Shown piece by piece: positions 8,713 through 19,804 of a DNA stretch of 64,000 bases. The DNA is from Demequina muriae (GTDB lineage Bacteria > Actinomycetota > Actinomycetes > Actinomycetales > Demequinaceae). Position 1 is the first letter of the stretch. Each line of letters opens with the position of its first letter. The stretch spans positions 930,001 to 994,000 of the forward strand of contig NZ_JAUHQA010000001.1 in assembly GCF_030418295.1 (NCBI RefSeq), in the 5' to 3' direction. A program made the position numbers and the translations under genes. Under the pieces are notes generated by a model that was given only the letters and a program-made list of their open reading frames with translations, was not told the origin of the DNA and ran no database searches.

Positions 8713-9575
8713 GAGGGCGATCCTTCCGGTTCGATGAGGACGGACGTGTTGTCGATGAGCCGCGTTCCTCTCACGGTGGCCGCGACCGCGATCACGGCTT
8801 CTCCACGGTGATCCGCGGGCACCTCGTGCGCCGTCCGGGGGTCCAACGCCGCGACATAGTCCACGGTGATCCCGGCCGATGCGCGGGCTGCGCCTGCCAG
8901 CACGTCCATTCCTGAGCGGACAACGTCGGCGGCCGATGCGCCATTCCGGGCGGCCGCCTCCGCGGCGGCGAGCGCGCGGGACAGGGCGAGAGCGCTGTCG
9001 CGGTCGTCGGAGCTCAGGTGCGCGTTGCGGGAGCTGAGTGCCAGCCCGTCCGGGTCGCGCACCGTCGGCACCGCCTCGATCCGCACGGGGACGGCGAGGT
9101 CGCGGACCATGGTGCGCACGGCGATCACCTGCTGCGCGTCCTTGGCGCCGAACAGCGCGACGTCCGGCGAGGTGAGGTGCAGCAGCTTGAGCACCACCGT
9201 GAGCACTCCGTCGAAGTGGCCCGGACGGTGCTCTCCTTCGAACACGTCGCCGATGACTCCGGCGCTGACGGTCACGACCGGATCACCACCCGGATACATC
9301 TCGTCGACGGACGGCGCGAAGACCGCGTCCACGCCCTCGGCCGCCAGGAGCGCGCAGTCGGCTTCGAGCGTGCGCGGGTAGCGATCGAGGTCGCCGGGGT
9401 CGTTGAACTGCAGGGGGTTGACGAAGATCGTCACCACGACCTGGTCCGCGATCTGACGCGCGCGACGCACCAGAGTCAGGTGGCCCTCGTGCAGCGCCCC
9501 CATGGTCATGACGACGGCGCGAGTACCCTCGCTCGGCCGCTCGGGGAGCTCGGCGGCGGTCGGTGCCAGGATCAT
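8709..9575 (-). CDS. panC: Pantothenate synthetase
   Basis: PanC joins pantoate and beta-alanine with ATP. The 288-residue frame from the ATG at 9575 has the nucleotide-binding [10 protein letters not shown] (23-32), the LFGAKDAQQ segment and the KMSKS-equivalent LSSRN. An upstream ATG at 9698 would add 41 residues of arginine/serine-rich non-homologous sequence overlapping the next gene and is rejected; the chosen ATG has AGGAG 7 bases upstream. It follows the DUF2520 gene by 16 bp and overlaps panD, forming one operon for pantothenate synthesis. panB is not here. Confidence 0.96.
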   Translation of the reverse strand: MILAPTAAELPERPSEGTRAVVMTMGALHEGHLTLVRRARQIADQVVVTIFVNPLQFNDPGDLDRYPRTLEADCALLAAEGVDAVFAPSVDEMYPGGDPVVTVSAGVIGDVFEGEHRPGHFDGVLTVVLKLLHLTSPDVALFGAKDAQQVIAVRTMVRDLAVPVRIEAVPTVRDPDGLALSSRNAHLSSDDRDSALALSRALAAAEAAARNGASAADVVRSGMDVLAGAARASAGITVDYVAALDPRTAHEVPADHRGEAVIAVAATVRGTRLIDNTSVLIEPEGSPS

Positions 9576-9591
9576 GGCGTGGCTCCTGTCA

Positions 9592-10473
9592 TCAGTCGAC
9601 TCCGAGCGTGGCGATGATGTCCGCGTACGCGGCCGGTCCGATGCGCCCGCCCGAGAGCGCGAGGTCCGCTGTCGCCCGAGCCATGGCCCGGTAGGCATGC
9701 AGAGTCTCCGGCTGGTCCGCGAGCGCAGCCAGGTGCGCCGCGATGGTGCCGGCGTCGCCGCGCACGACGGGGCCGGTCAGCGACGCGACGGCGCCAGGCG
9801 CGTCGGTGAGCGCACCCTCGACCGAGGCGTGCACCAGCGGCCCCAGCACGCGCCCGGGCTCCTCCACGCCGATGCGCGCGAGCTGGGCACTGGCCTGGGT
9901 CACCGCAGTGACGACGTGGTTCGCGCCGTGCACCAGCGCCGCGTGATACGCGGGCCGCGAGGCGTCGTCGATCACCAGCGGCTCGCCGCCCATCTCCACC
10001 ACGAGCGCCTGGGCGATCGGCAACAGCGGGGCGGGCGCGGACACGGCGAACACCGCATCCGACAGCCGCTCCAGGTCCAGCGAGGTCCCGGTGAACGTCA
10101 TGGCGGGGTGAATCGCGAGAGGGAGCGCTCCCGCCGCGATCGCATCGGCCAGCGCTTCCGTCCCGTAGCGCCCCGAGGTGTGCACCACGATCTGCCCCGC
10201 GCGCCACGCGCCCAGCGATGCCAACCCGGCAGCGACGGGACGGATCTGGTCGTCAGGCACGGTCAGCAGCACCAGGTCGGCCTGCCCGACCAGGACGTCG
10301 GGCTCGACCACCGGCACGCCCGACAGCAGCGCATCGATCCGGTCCCGTGACTCCTCGGAGACCCCCGTCGCTCCCACGATGTCGTGACCCGCACGTCGGA
10401 GCGCCGCGCCCAGCACCGCGCCCACGCGGCCGGCGCCGAGGACGCCGATCGCGAGCCGTCCGGGCCTACTCAC
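9592..10473 (-). CDS. Rossmann-fold/DUF2520 oxidoreductase-like protein, pantothenate operon
   Basis: The product (293 aa) has an N-terminal Rossmann domain with GVLGAGRVG near residue 10 and a C-terminal helical DUF2520 domain (about 135-255) resembling the ketopantoate/6-phosphogluconate dehydrogenase helical fold (HPAMTF, AYHAALVHGANH). In actinobacteria this gene always sits between folate genes and panC. A role as a ketopantoate reductase has been suggested from that context, but the sequence does not prove it. The GTG start at 10473 overlaps the previous stop by 8 bp. The longer frame from 10659 lies inside the PH-domain gene and is rejected. Confidence 0.85.
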   Translation of the reverse strand: MSRPGRLAIGVLGAGRVGAVLGAALRRAGHDIVGATGVSEESRDRIDALLSGVPVVEPDVLVGQADLVLLTVPDDQIRPVAAGLASLGAWRAGQIVVHTSGRYGTEALADAIAAGALPLAIHPAMTFTGTSLDLERLSDAVFAVSAPAPLLPIAQALVVEMGGEPLVIDDASRPAYHAALVHGANHVVTAVTQASAQLARIGVEEPGRVLGPLVHASVEGALTDAPGAVASLTGPVVRGDAGTIAAHLAALADQPETLHAYRAMARATADLALSGGRIGPAAYADIIATLGVD

Positions 10474-12100
10474 GTATGCCCACCGCCGACATCCACTGCT
10501 CAGGGGTCTGGCGGCGGCGCCCCTCGGCGGCCCGCTGCGCCTGCGAGTCGAGCAGCGCAAGCGCATCGTCGACGTCCAGGTGCTCGGCGACGGGCTTGAC
10601 CGGTCCGTTGGTGGAGTGCACCACGAAGGTCGCGAGCCCGCGCCGTCGCTGCAGCGCACCCTGCTGCAGCTGCAGGGATTGAGTGCGCTCGTGCGGCACC
10701 ACGAACATCTCTCGCGACAGCCGGCCGCGCCGGATCAGCAGCGCCCGGTCCGTCGCGCGGACGCCGCGCTGACGCCACTGGATCGGGTCGAACAGCCGCG
10801 CCCGTCGCGGAGACGGGATGAATCCGTGCTCGTCTCCCGAGCCCGAGAGCGCCGTCGACACGGTGCCGGCCGGGTCGGGGTCGCCCAGGTCCGGCAGCAC
10901 GAGCCACAACGCTGTGAGCGCATCCTGGCGCGAGCCGACGGGCAGCAGAGTCGACACGTTCTCCTGATCGTCCTGGTAGCCCGCGACGTTGATGGTGACG
11001 CGCCACCAGTCCTTGTGGCGCCACAGCAGCGTCTGATGGAAGCGCACCGCCTGCACACGTCCCGGGGGCACCGTCTGGCGTCGCGTCTCGAGCGCTCCGT
11101 GCCGCAGCCGGATCCCGTCGGGTGACAGCGCGGCCTTGAAGCCGAAGCCGGAGTTGAAGCGCGACCAGAAGTACCCGAGGAGCGCAAACGCAGCGGGCAG
11201 CACGGTGAACAGGCTCGCGCCCACCGTCACAGCGAGGATGTCGCCGAGGTCGATCGGCAGTGCGAGGACCGCAATGCCGACCAGCGCCGGGACGGTGACG
11301 ATGAAGATGAACGGACCCGACAGCACGATGGACAGCGCCAGCCGGCTGAGCGGCACCGCGTAGACCTCGCGCTCAGGCGCGGCCGGCGTCTCCGCCTCGC
11401 CCTGCGGCATCCCGGCGATGTCGCGCAGGGAGGCCTCGCCCGCGTAGGCGACGCCCGCATCGGCCGCGTGTCCCGTCTCGGACTGGGCGGCGATGGCATC
11501 GACCGTCGCCTCCTTGCCTGCCGCCTTGGCGCGCTTCACGCCGGCGGCGAGGGCGAGCAGCTCGTTGCGCATCGCCTCGGCGTCGCCGAGCCGCAGGTAC
11601 TCGAGCGCGATGCCGGAGTTCTCCCCGCCGGCCACCTCGATCCGCAACACGGCGAAGCCGAAGATCCGTGCGAGCAGCGGCTGCACCACGTCGACGGCCT
11701 GCAGGCGGTCCAGGCGGGCCTGGCGCTGCTGACGGAACACGATGCCCTTGCGCTGGTGGACGGCCTCGTCGCCGAGCCGGTACTGATTGACGCGCCACTG
11801 GAGATACCCGAAGCCGATGGTCACGCCCAGGATCACGAACGCTCCGAGCGCGAACCAGCCGATCGAGCTCGTGAGGGCGTGCGCGATCTCGACCGCGTAC
11901 TCATCCGGACCGGACCAGCTCGGAGCGTAGTTGTAGAGCATGACCGATCCGACGACGCCGAGGACGGCCCATCCGCCCAGGAGCGGAGAGATCGGGTGCA
12001 GCCGGTGCCATTCGCGGGGTGCGCGATACACCGTGCGCCGCGAGGCAGGGGCAGCGTGCTCCGGCGCCCCAGGGGTCGCGGCCTCGGGCTCGCCGGTCAC
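10466..12100 (-). CDS. PH-domain membrane protein, YdbT-like
   Basis: The 544-residue protein has four or so membrane helices in two pairs (about 40-57, 80-100 and 250-310) and several bacterial PH (bPH2/DUF304) domains, each with the pattern of a basic tract then RxxRLQAVDVVQPLLARIFG. YdbT/YdbS-type pairs are membrane proteins of little-known function, in some bacteria tied to envelope stress or bacteriocin resistance. It overlaps the smaller YdbS-like gene by four bases (ATGA) and the next gene by 8 bp, so all are co-translated. The family is clear, the function is not. Confidence 0.88.
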   Translation of the reverse strand: MTGEPEAATPGAPEHAAPASRRTVYRAPREWHRLHPISPLLGGWAVLGVVGSVMLYNYAPSWSGPDEYAVEIAHALTSSIGWFALGAFVILGVTIGFGYLQWRVNQYRLGDEAVHQRKGIVFRQQRQARLDRLQAVDVVQPLLARIFGFAVLRIEVAGGENSGIALEYLRLGDAEAMRNELLALAAGVKRAKAAGKEATVDAIAAQSETGHAADAGVAYAGEASLRDIAGMPQGEAETPAAPEREVYAVPLSRLALSIVLSGPFIFIVTVPALVGIAVLALPIDLGDILAVTVGASLFTVLPAAFALLGYFWSRFNSGFGFKAALSPDGIRLRHGALETRRQTVPPGRVQAVRFHQTLLWRHKDWWRVTINVAGYQDDQENVSTLLPVGSRQDALTALWLVLPDLGDPDPAGTVSTALSGSGDEHGFIPSPRRARLFDPIQWRQRGVRATDRALLIRRGRLSREMFVVPHERTQSLQLQQGALQRRRGLATFVVHSTNGPVKPVAEHLDVDDALALLDSQAQRAAEGRRRQTPEQWMSAVGIRE

Positions 12101-12576
12101 AGTCCCGCCAGCTGCGCTTCGCCCCGCGAGGTGAGACGGTCGCGCAGACGCGCGGCCTCGGCCTCGGGCACGCCCGCGATGTTCGCGTCAGTGCCGGGCG
12201 AGGCCGTGTGGAGCTGGACGCGGGCGATGCCGAAGGCACGCGCGAGCGGCCCCGACTCGACCTCGACGTACTGCATGCGGCCGTACGGCACCACGGTGAC
12301 GGTGCGCAGGATGCGACCACGCTTCACCACCAGGTCGTCCTCACGCTCCGCCCACGCATGCGCCGTCACCTGACGCACGATCACCCAGGCGCTCCAGATC
12401 ATCGCGATCAGCAGCGCCCCTGCTCCCGTCCACACCCACGGACTCGTGAGCGCGCCGAGCACGATCAGGCCGATCAGCGGAATGCCCAGCCACAGGGCCA
12501 TCGTGATCAGGCGTGCGTAGATGAGAGTGCGGGAGACGTACTGCCACGGGGCGTCGTCGGGCTCGAACCAGGTCAT
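12097..12576 (-). CDS. PH-domain membrane protein, YdbS-like
   Basis: The product (159 aa) has two membrane helices (about 20-45 and 47-68) followed by a single bPH2 domain with the typical DDLVVKRGRILRTVTVVPYGRMQYVEV. It is the usual small partner of the larger YdbT-like protein encoded by the overlapping next gene (ATGA overlap, 12097-12100). The two probably form a complex in the membrane. Confidence 0.88.
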   Translation of the reverse strand: MTWFEPDDAPWQYVSRTLIYARLITMALWLGIPLIGLIVLGALTSPWVWTGAGALLIAMIWSAWVIVRQVTAHAWAEREDDLVVKRGRILRTVTVVPYGRMQYVEVESGPLARAFGIARVQLHTASPGTDANIAGVPEAEAARLRDRLTSRGEAQLAGL

Positions 12577-12624
12577 GGGCTCAGTCTGCCAGCCGCCGGC
12601 ACCGTGCCGCGCGCCGACCCGTGA

Positions 12625-13098
12625 TCAGGCGGTGGAGGGTTCCGTGCGGTCGCCGCGATCATCGTCGCCGTGGTGGCGACACCACCGCTCTGCGATGGCG
12701 CCCGCCGCCAGCAGTGCCCCACCCGCGACCGCCCCGAGCAGCGCCGAGATGACGACCTCGCGGCGCGGTCCGTGAGACCACTCGTCGAGCAGCCCGACCC
12801 CGTACCCGGCGAAGGCGCCCACCAGGATCGCGCCGGTGTACGCGCACGCCTGCGCGAACACGGCGGTGCGCGCCGCGCGAATGGGATCGAGACCGGGCTT
12901 GTCGCCCTTGACGTAGCGACGTACCTGCCAGCCGAGCCACAGCGCGGAGGTGCCGGCCGCCGCACAGACGACGAGCACGGTCCACGGCACGCGCTCAGGC
13001 GTCGCGCCGCCGCGCTCCATCACGAGCGTCACCAGCCACGTGAGCACCAGAGAGCACAGCGCCACGAGCGTGAGCCGCTGCCACGTGAGGTACGACAA
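12625..13098 (-). CDS. DUF3180 membrane protein
   Basis: Four predicted membrane helices in 157 residues (about 8-26, 38-55, 83-103 and 117-135) and the family signature LDPIRAARTAVFAQACAYTGAI identify DUF3180, found only in actinobacteria and always next to the folate genes. Function is unknown. It starts 8 bp after the folBK stop and is likely part of the same transcript. Confidence 0.9.
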   Translation of the reverse strand: MSYLTWQRLTLVALCSLVLTWLVTLVMERGGATPERVPWTVLVVCAAAGTSALWLGWQVRRYVKGDKPGLDPIRAARTAVFAQACAYTGAILVGAFAGYGVGLLDEWSHGPRREVVISALLGAVAGGALLAAGAIAERWCRHHGDDDRGDRTEPSTA

Positions 13099-13106
13099 GA
13101 GTCTGG

Positions 13107-14432
13107 CTACTGGTGCCCGGAGTGGCCGGACTCGTCGGCGGGAGGAGTCTGCCGTGCCACGCCGAACGAGGCGCGGCGCGGCACGCCGGGCTGCGAGGGT
13201 GCGGACGGTGCGCTCGGCCGATGCTCGGGCCCGGGCTCGGGGGCGTGTTCGCCCTGGCTCGGCTCGGGTGCGCCGGGCGCAGGCGACGCGGCCGAAGGCT
13301 GCTCGGGCTGCCAGTCGGCGACCTCGGGCTCGAGGCGCGGCGTGGGCGTCGCCTCAGCGGACCGCTGGGCCGGCGCGGACGGGACGGACGGCGCGGACGC
13401 GGGTGAGAGCGCATCGGGCGCAGGGACGTGCGGCCACTGGGGCCCGACGACCGTCACGCCGTCGAACGCAGCCTGGCGGGCCAGGTCAGCGACACGCCCG
13501 TACGGCTCGAGCGTCGCGTCGGGCTCCATGTGGGCCCACGGCAGCAGGACGAACCCACGGAGATGAGCACGCGGGTGCGGCAGCGTGAGATCGGGGCTCT
13601 CCCCCGTCACGCCGTCGTAGGTGATGAGGTCGAGGTCGAGCGTGCGCGCCGAGCCCGGCACCGTGCGGTCGCGGCCGTAGAGCATCTCGATCCCATTGCA
13701 CGCGGCGAGCAGCTGGCGAGGCGCGAGCGACGTGTGAATGCGGGCCACCGCGTTGAGATAGTCGGGCTGATCGGCGCCGCCTTCGGGCACGGACCTCACC
13801 AGCGGCGAGGCGGCGCGCACCTCGACCCCGGGGACGCGATGCAGCGCGGCGAGCGCTTCGCGGAAGGTCGGCTCGACATCGCCCAGATTGCCGCCCAGCG
13901 CGATGACGGCGGGCACCGGCTGTGCGGGGCGCTCGTCCATGATGTCGCGCGCCGGCCCGGCGCCCGGGTCCAGCGGGTCGTCGGAGAACCCCGCGGAGGA
14001 GCCGATGCGCTTGTCCGCGGAGAGCGAGCCGTCGCGCAGGTCGCGGCGAATGGTGATCGTCACGTCCTTGAACTCCACGTGCAGCGGCGCCTGCGGCTTG
14101 TGGACCGTGACATCCACGCATTCGGCGCCCTCGATCTCGAGCAGTTCGCGAGCGATGTGCTCGGCCACCGCCTCGATGAGCTTGAACGGAGAGCCCGCGA
14201 GGATCTCCGCGGTGCGGTCCGCGACCTCGGAGTAGTTGACCGAGCGCGACAGATCGTCGCCGACGGCGGCAGTCCTGGTGTTCACGTGAACGACCACGTC
14301 GGCCAGGAACAGCTGGCCGTCCTCGCGCTCGTTCGCGTTGACGCCGTGATATCCGGAGACCCGGATGCCGCGCACCGCGATCTGGTCGAACTCGATGCCG
14401 TCTCTGACGTAGGGCCTCGCTGCTGTGGTCAT
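13107..14432 (-). CDS. folBK: Bifunctional dihydroneopterin aldolase / HPPK (FolB-FolK fusion)
   Basis: Two folate enzymes are fused in one 441-residue chain. FolB (about 16-130) has SGYHGV and the catalytic Lys112 in VTVHKPQAPLHV. FolK (about 175-335) has ALGGNLGD, the Mg/ATP motif ARTLDLDLITYDG (262-274) and LPHPRAHLRGFVLLP. A linker of about 40 residues joins them. The last ~100 residues (340-441) are a Pro/Ala/Ser/Glu-rich tail with no domain. The ATG at 14432 is 4 bases after the folP stop; the longer frame from 14873 lies inside folP and is rejected. Such fusions occur in other Micrococcales. Confidence 0.95.
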   Translation of the reverse strand: MTTAARPYVRDGIEFDQIAVRGIRVSGYHGVNANEREDGQLFLADVVVHVNTRTAAVGDDLSRSVNYSEVADRTAEILAGSPFKLIEAVAEHIARELLEIEGAECVDVTVHKPQAPLHVEFKDVTITIRRDLRDGSLSADKRIGSSAGFSDDPLDPGAGPARDIMDERPAQPVPAVIALGGNLGDVEPTFREALAALHRVPGVEVRAASPLVRSVPEGGADQPDYLNAVARIHTSLAPRQLLAACNGIEMLYGRDRTVPGSARTLDLDLITYDGVTGESPDLTLPHPRAHLRGFVLLPWAHMEPDATLEPYGRVADLARQAAFDGVTVVGPQWPHVPAPDALSPASAPSVPSAPAQRSAEATPTPRLEPEVADWQPEQPSAASPAPGAPEPSQGEHAPEPGPEHRPSAPSAPSQPGVPRRASFGVARQTPPADESGHSGHQ

Positions 14433-14436
14433 AGCC

Positions 14437-15258
14437 TCATCGTTGCCGTTCGAGCGCGTTCTGCCAAGCGGACACGACCTGGATGGCGTCTCGCGCCGCT
14501 CTCGCATCGTGCACGCGCACGCCCCACACGTCCTGCTGGGCGCACAGCGTGGTGATCGCGGTGGTGGCGTGGTCGCGCGCCGCGGGGTCCGCGTCGGGGA
14601 CGCCGTCGCGTGCGATCGCGGCGCCGACGAACCGCTTGCGCGACGCGCCCACCAGGATCCGCGGGCCCATCGCTCGGAGCACGTCGAGGTGCGCGAGCAG
14701 ACCCCAGTTCTCGTCCGTTCCCTTGCCGAAGCCCAGGCCCGGATCGATGACGATGCGGTTCGAGTCGACACCTGCGTCCTGGAACGCGCGCACGCGCTGG
14801 AGCAGTTCGTGGCGCACCTCTGCGACCACGTCCCCGAACGCGTCGGGAGCATCGATCTGGTCATCGAAGGCACGCCAATGCCCGGCGATGTACTCGCACT
14901 CGAGCTCTGCCACGATGCGCGTCATCTCGGGGTCCGCGAGCCCGCCCGAGACGTCGTTGACGTACCGCGCGCCGGCGTCCACCGCAGCCCGCGCGGTGCG
15001 CGCGCGCATGGTGTCGATCGACACGGTGATTCCCTCGCCCGCCAGCGCCTCCACGACTGGCAGCACCCGAGTGACCTCCTCGCCAGGGTCGACCCTCGTC
15101 GCGCCCGGACGGGTGGACTCGCCGCCCACGTCGACGATGTCCGCGCCCTCCGCAGCGAGCGCCATCCCCCTGGCGATGGCCGCATCGGCCGTGTGCCAGC
15201 GACCGCCGTCGCTGAAGCTGTCCGGAGTGACGTTGAGGATGCCCATGACGAGCGTCAC
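14437..15258 (-). CDS. folP: Dihydropteroate synthase
   Basis: FolP condenses p-aminobenzoate with dihydropterin pyrophosphate and is the sulfonamide target. All signatures are present: GILNVTPDSFSDGG (6-19), VDVGGESTRPGA (43-54), DIND-equivalent YVNDVSGG, VIDPGLGFGKG and VGASRKRFVG. The 273-residue length is normal. It lies between folE (6 bp) and folBK (4 bp) in a tight folate operon. Confidence 0.97.
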   Translation of the reverse strand: MTLVMGILNVTPDSFSDGGRWHTADAAIARGMALAAEGADIVDVGGESTRPGATRVDPGEEVTRVLPVVEALAGEGITVSIDTMRARTARAAVDAGARYVNDVSGGLADPEMTRIVAELECEYIAGHWRAFDDQIDAPDAFGDVVAEVRHELLQRVRAFQDAGVDSNRIVIDPGLGFGKGTDENWGLLAHLDVLRAMGPRILVGASRKRFVGAAIARDGVPDADPAARDHATTAITTLCAQQDVWGVRVHDARAARDAIQVVSAWQNALERQR

Positions 15259-15264
15259 GGCGGC

Positions 15265-15957
15265 CTACTTCCCGACGATGAGGCTCATCGCCTCGGCGCG
15301 CGTCGCCACGTCGCGCATCACGCCTCGCACCGCACTCGTGACCGTGCGCGAGCCCGGCTTGCGGATCCCCCGCATCGACATGCACAGGTGCTCCGCCTCG
15401 ACGACGACGATGACGCCGCGGGCCCCGAGGTGCTCCACCAGCGCATCGGCGACCTGGGTCGTGAGACGCTCCTGGACCTGAGGGCGGCGCGCGTACATCT
15501 CAACCAAGCGAGCCAACTTGCTCAGTCCTGTGATGCGGCCGTCCTCGCCCGGGATGTACGCGACGTGGGCGACCCCGTGGAACGGCACCAGGTGGTGCTC
15601 GCACATCGAGTACAGCTCGATGTCCTTGACGAGGATCATCTCTTCGTGGCCCAGCTCGAAGACCGCGCTCAGCACGTCCTCGGGGTTCTGGGTCAGACCC
15701 GCGAAGAACTCGTCGTAGGCGCGCGCGACCCGGGCGGGGGTGTCCTTCAGCCCGTCACGGTCCGGGTCCTCGCCGATGGCGATCAGGAGCTCACGGACGG
15801 CGGCCTCGGCTCGCTCGGTGTCGACGCCGCGCCCGGCCGATGCGGGACGCTGGGGCTCCTCGTCGACCGGGGAGTGGCGCGTACCGCTCGGGGCGCACGG
15901 GGAAGGCTGGGCGACCCCCGCATCGGCCGACCGGTCGCTGCGTGACTGCTCGCTCAT
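15265..15957 (-). CDS. folE: GTP cyclohydrolase I
   Basis: FolE opens GTP to 7,8-dihydroneopterin triphosphate, the entry step of folate synthesis. The C-terminal ~185 residues are canonical, with the zinc ligands in [13 protein letters not shown] and [11 protein letters not shown] and the fingerprint [25 protein letters not shown]. About 45 residues of Ser/Pro-rich, likely disordered sequence precede the domain. The start at 15957 (ATG) or a GTG at 15966 is 1-10 bp after the ftsH stop, so translation is probably coupled. Confidence 0.96.
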   Translation of the reverse strand: MSEQSRSDRSADAGVAQPSPCAPSGTRHSPVDEEPQRPASAGRGVDTERAEAAVRELLIAIGEDPDRDGLKDTPARVARAYDEFFAGLTQNPEDVLSAVFELGHEEMILVKDIELYSMCEHHLVPFHGVAHVAYIPGEDGRITGLSKLARLVEMYARRPQVQERLTTQVADALVEHLGARGVIVVVEAEHLCMSMRGIRKPGSRTVTSAVRGVMRDVATRAEAMSLIVGK

Positions 15958-15967
15958 GGTCGCCACG

Positions 15968-17986
<2,019 letters not shown>

Positions 17987-18057
17987 GGTGGTACAGAGCC
18001 TACGCGAGTGCGCAGGGCCGATTTCAAGGTTTCGCTGACGGCGTGGGGACGCTCCCG

Positions 18058-18159
18058 TCCGACAGTTTGAACCAAACGAAGCGCGACACGCCGACTACAA
18101 GAGCGACCGCCAACCCGACACGCGCGCAGCTGCCGCGATCTTGGTTCGAACTGTCGGGG
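18058..18159. repeat. Nested palindromic repeat, copy E (overlaps the DUF559 gene end)
   Basis: Outer arms TCCGACAGTTTGAACCAA (18059-18076) and TTGGTTCGAACTGTCGGGGA (18141-18160) are complementary. CGACAC lies 10 bases after GAACC, as in the other copies. The right arm forms the last ~20 codons of the DUF559 gene. It is in the same orientation as copy F, so the two directly flank that gene. Confidence 0.85.
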
Positions 18160-18985
18160 ATAGACGGCCGATGCGCAGGAGTGTCGCAACAACGTCCGCC
18201 ACGATCTCGTGGGGCCTTTCCGCGGCGTCATGGAACATGTAGCGCAAAGTGGGATACCCCTGAGTCGTCGCGGCTCGGTCTCGGTCGCCGTCGCGGGCGC
18301 GCGCTTCCTCCCCCGAATGGAACGCCTGCGAGTCGATCTCGACCACCACCACGCCCTCCACGAGGAAGTCGACTCGGCCCACGCCGCTGAGTCGGAACTG
18401 AGGCACCACGGTGAGGCCCGCCTCCACCATCTCGACCCGTGCGCACGTCTCTGAGAGCGACTCAGCCCGCGCATCGGCCATCCGAGCGAGCCAGCGACGA
18501 CGGTCGGAGGAACCGTAGACGAACCCCTGGATCGCACGCAGGTCGAGCGCCCCGACCCGGAGTGCGGCATCGATGAGTGCGAGTTGTTCGCGCGGTCCGC
18601 AGCAGAGCGCGGCGAGGTCGATGTGGTCCGCGGCCGTCCGCGGCATCGCTGGCACACGATGGACGACGACCTCCCGCACGGGTCGCTGCCGGACATGGCC
18701 CATCCCGCGCGGTTGGGGTACCGCGAGATGGACGGACCCAGGACTCGGGTAGACAGGCAGGGAGGCATCAGTGCACCACGACAGACAGCACACCTCACCG
18801 CGGAAGATACTCGCAAGCACGGTCGGCCGAGGTGTCAACGGGAGTGCGAACACACCGCGATGGGGTCGGAGGACGGTGCCGTCGCGGCAAGCATCCAGCA
18901 GCGTGCTGCGAGCGACGCCCGCTCGCTGGAGCTCAGTCCACCTCGCGACGCCTCGTCGTCGTTGCAGCGCTCGCACGGGGTCCAC
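18095..18985 (-). CDS. DUF559 endonuclease-fold protein with AbiEi-type N-terminal domain
   Basis: The product (296 aa) starts with a winged-helix-like segment (about 12-45, ARWTELQRAGVARSTLLDAC then GVFALP) of the AbiEi antitoxin-type domain and ends in a DUF559 domain (about 185-285) of the Vsr/restriction-endonuclease fold, with RVDFLVEGVVVVEIDSQAFH holding the acidic and E-x-D metal residues. The start is GTG. It interrupts the conserved hpt-ftsH order and is bracketed by repeats E and F; its last ~20 residues are encoded by repeat E. Such genes are scattered in actinobacteria and their function is unknown. An endonuclease role is inferred from the fold. Confidence 0.8.
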   Translation of the reverse strand: MDPVRALQRRRGVARWTELQRAGVARSTLLDACRDGTVLRPHRGVFALPLTPRPTVLASIFRGEVCCLSWCTDASLPVYPSPGSVHLAVPQPRGMGHVRQRPVREVVVHRVPAMPRTAADHIDLAALCCGPREQLALIDAALRVGALDLRAIQGFVYGSSDRRRWLARMADARAESLSETCARVEMVEAGLTVVPQFRLSGVGRVDFLVEGVVVVEIDSQAFHSGEEARARDGDRDRAATTQGYPTLRYMFHDAAERPHEIVADVVATLLRIGRLSPTVRTKIAAAARVSGWRSLL

Positions 18986-19088
18986 CGCGCGAGCCTGTCG
19001 CGCAGGGGATCACGCCTGCGCGATGCTGCCCGTCGGGCCGTGGATAGAACACCGTCAGCGCCGCCAGTGGACGTCGCGCGGGGCCCCT

Positions 19089-19192
19089 CCCCGACAGTCT
19101 GCACCAATCGCGGGCCGACACACCGAGTAACCTGCGTCAGATCCACGCGACCCGCAGGGCTTCGGACGGGTCTTGGTTCAAACTGTCGTGGC
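19089..19192. repeat. Nested palindromic repeat, copy F (3' of hpt)
   Basis: Outer arms CCCCGACAGTCTGCACCAA (19089-19107) and TTGGTTCAAACTGTCGTGG (19174-19192) pair with few mismatches, and CGACAC follows the left arm at the usual 10-base distance. It lies 28 bp after the hpt stop. It is a direct repeat of copy E on the other side of the DUF559 gene. The remaining ~100 bp (18986-19088) shows no gene. Confidence 0.8.
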
Positions 19193-19220
19193 GGGGCGGG
19201 CTCGGTCGGCGGCCGAGGGG

Positions 19221-19775
19221 TCAGTCTCCGTAGACCGCCGGGTTGAGGATCGCCACGAACGGCAGCGTCCGATACCGCTCCGCGTAGTCGAGGCCGTAGC
19301 CGACGACGAACTCGTTGGGGATCTCGAAGCCCAGGTACTTGACCGGGACCTCGACCTGGACGGCGTCGGGCTTGCGCAGCAGCGTCATCACCTCGACCGA
19401 GGCGGCGCCGCGCGAGCGCAGGTTTCCCAGCAGCCAGTGCAGCGTGATGCCGGTGTCGATGATGTCCTCCACGATGAGCACGTGGCGCCCGCTCAGATCG
19501 GCGTCGAGGTCCTTGAGGATCCGCACCACGCCGGAGGACTTGGTGCCCGAGCCGTAGGACGACACGGCCATCCAGTCCATCTGCACCGTGGGCGGCATGC
19601 GCCGCGCGAGGTCTGCCATCACCATGACAGCCCCCTTGAGAACGCCGACGAGCAGCAGGTCCTTGCCCTCGTAGTCCTCGCGGATCTGAGCCGAGAGAGC
19701 GTCGAGCTTGCGAGAGATGTCGTTCTCGCTGACGATCACCTTGGTGAAGTCGTCCATGTCGTACTGGGGTTCCAC
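19221..19775 (-). CDS. hpt: Hypoxanthine phosphoribosyltransferase
   Basis: The enzyme salvages hypoxanthine and guanine with PRPP. The 184-residue product has LLVGVLKGAVMVMADLAR, the flexible-loop SYGSGTKSSG, the PRPP motif VLIVEDIIDTGITL and the purine-binding KYLGFEIPNEFVVGYGLDY. The GTG at 19775 has GAGGAG 6 bases upstream, better than the internal Met at codon 7. It follows tilS by 29 bp, as in most actinobacteria, but ftsH is displaced by the DUF559 insertion. Confidence 0.97.
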   Translation of the reverse strand: MEPQYDMDDFTKVIVSENDISRKLDALSAQIREDYEGKDLLLVGVLKGAVMVMADLARRMPPTVQMDWMAVSSYGSGTKSSGVVRILKDLDADLSGRHVLIVEDIIDTGITLHWLLGNLRSRGAASVEVMTLLRKPDAVQVEVPVKYLGFEIPNEFVVGYGLDYAERYRTLPFVAILNPAVYGD

Positions 19776-19804
19776 GGCTGCTCCTCAGGGCGTCCTGAGC
19801 GTGC

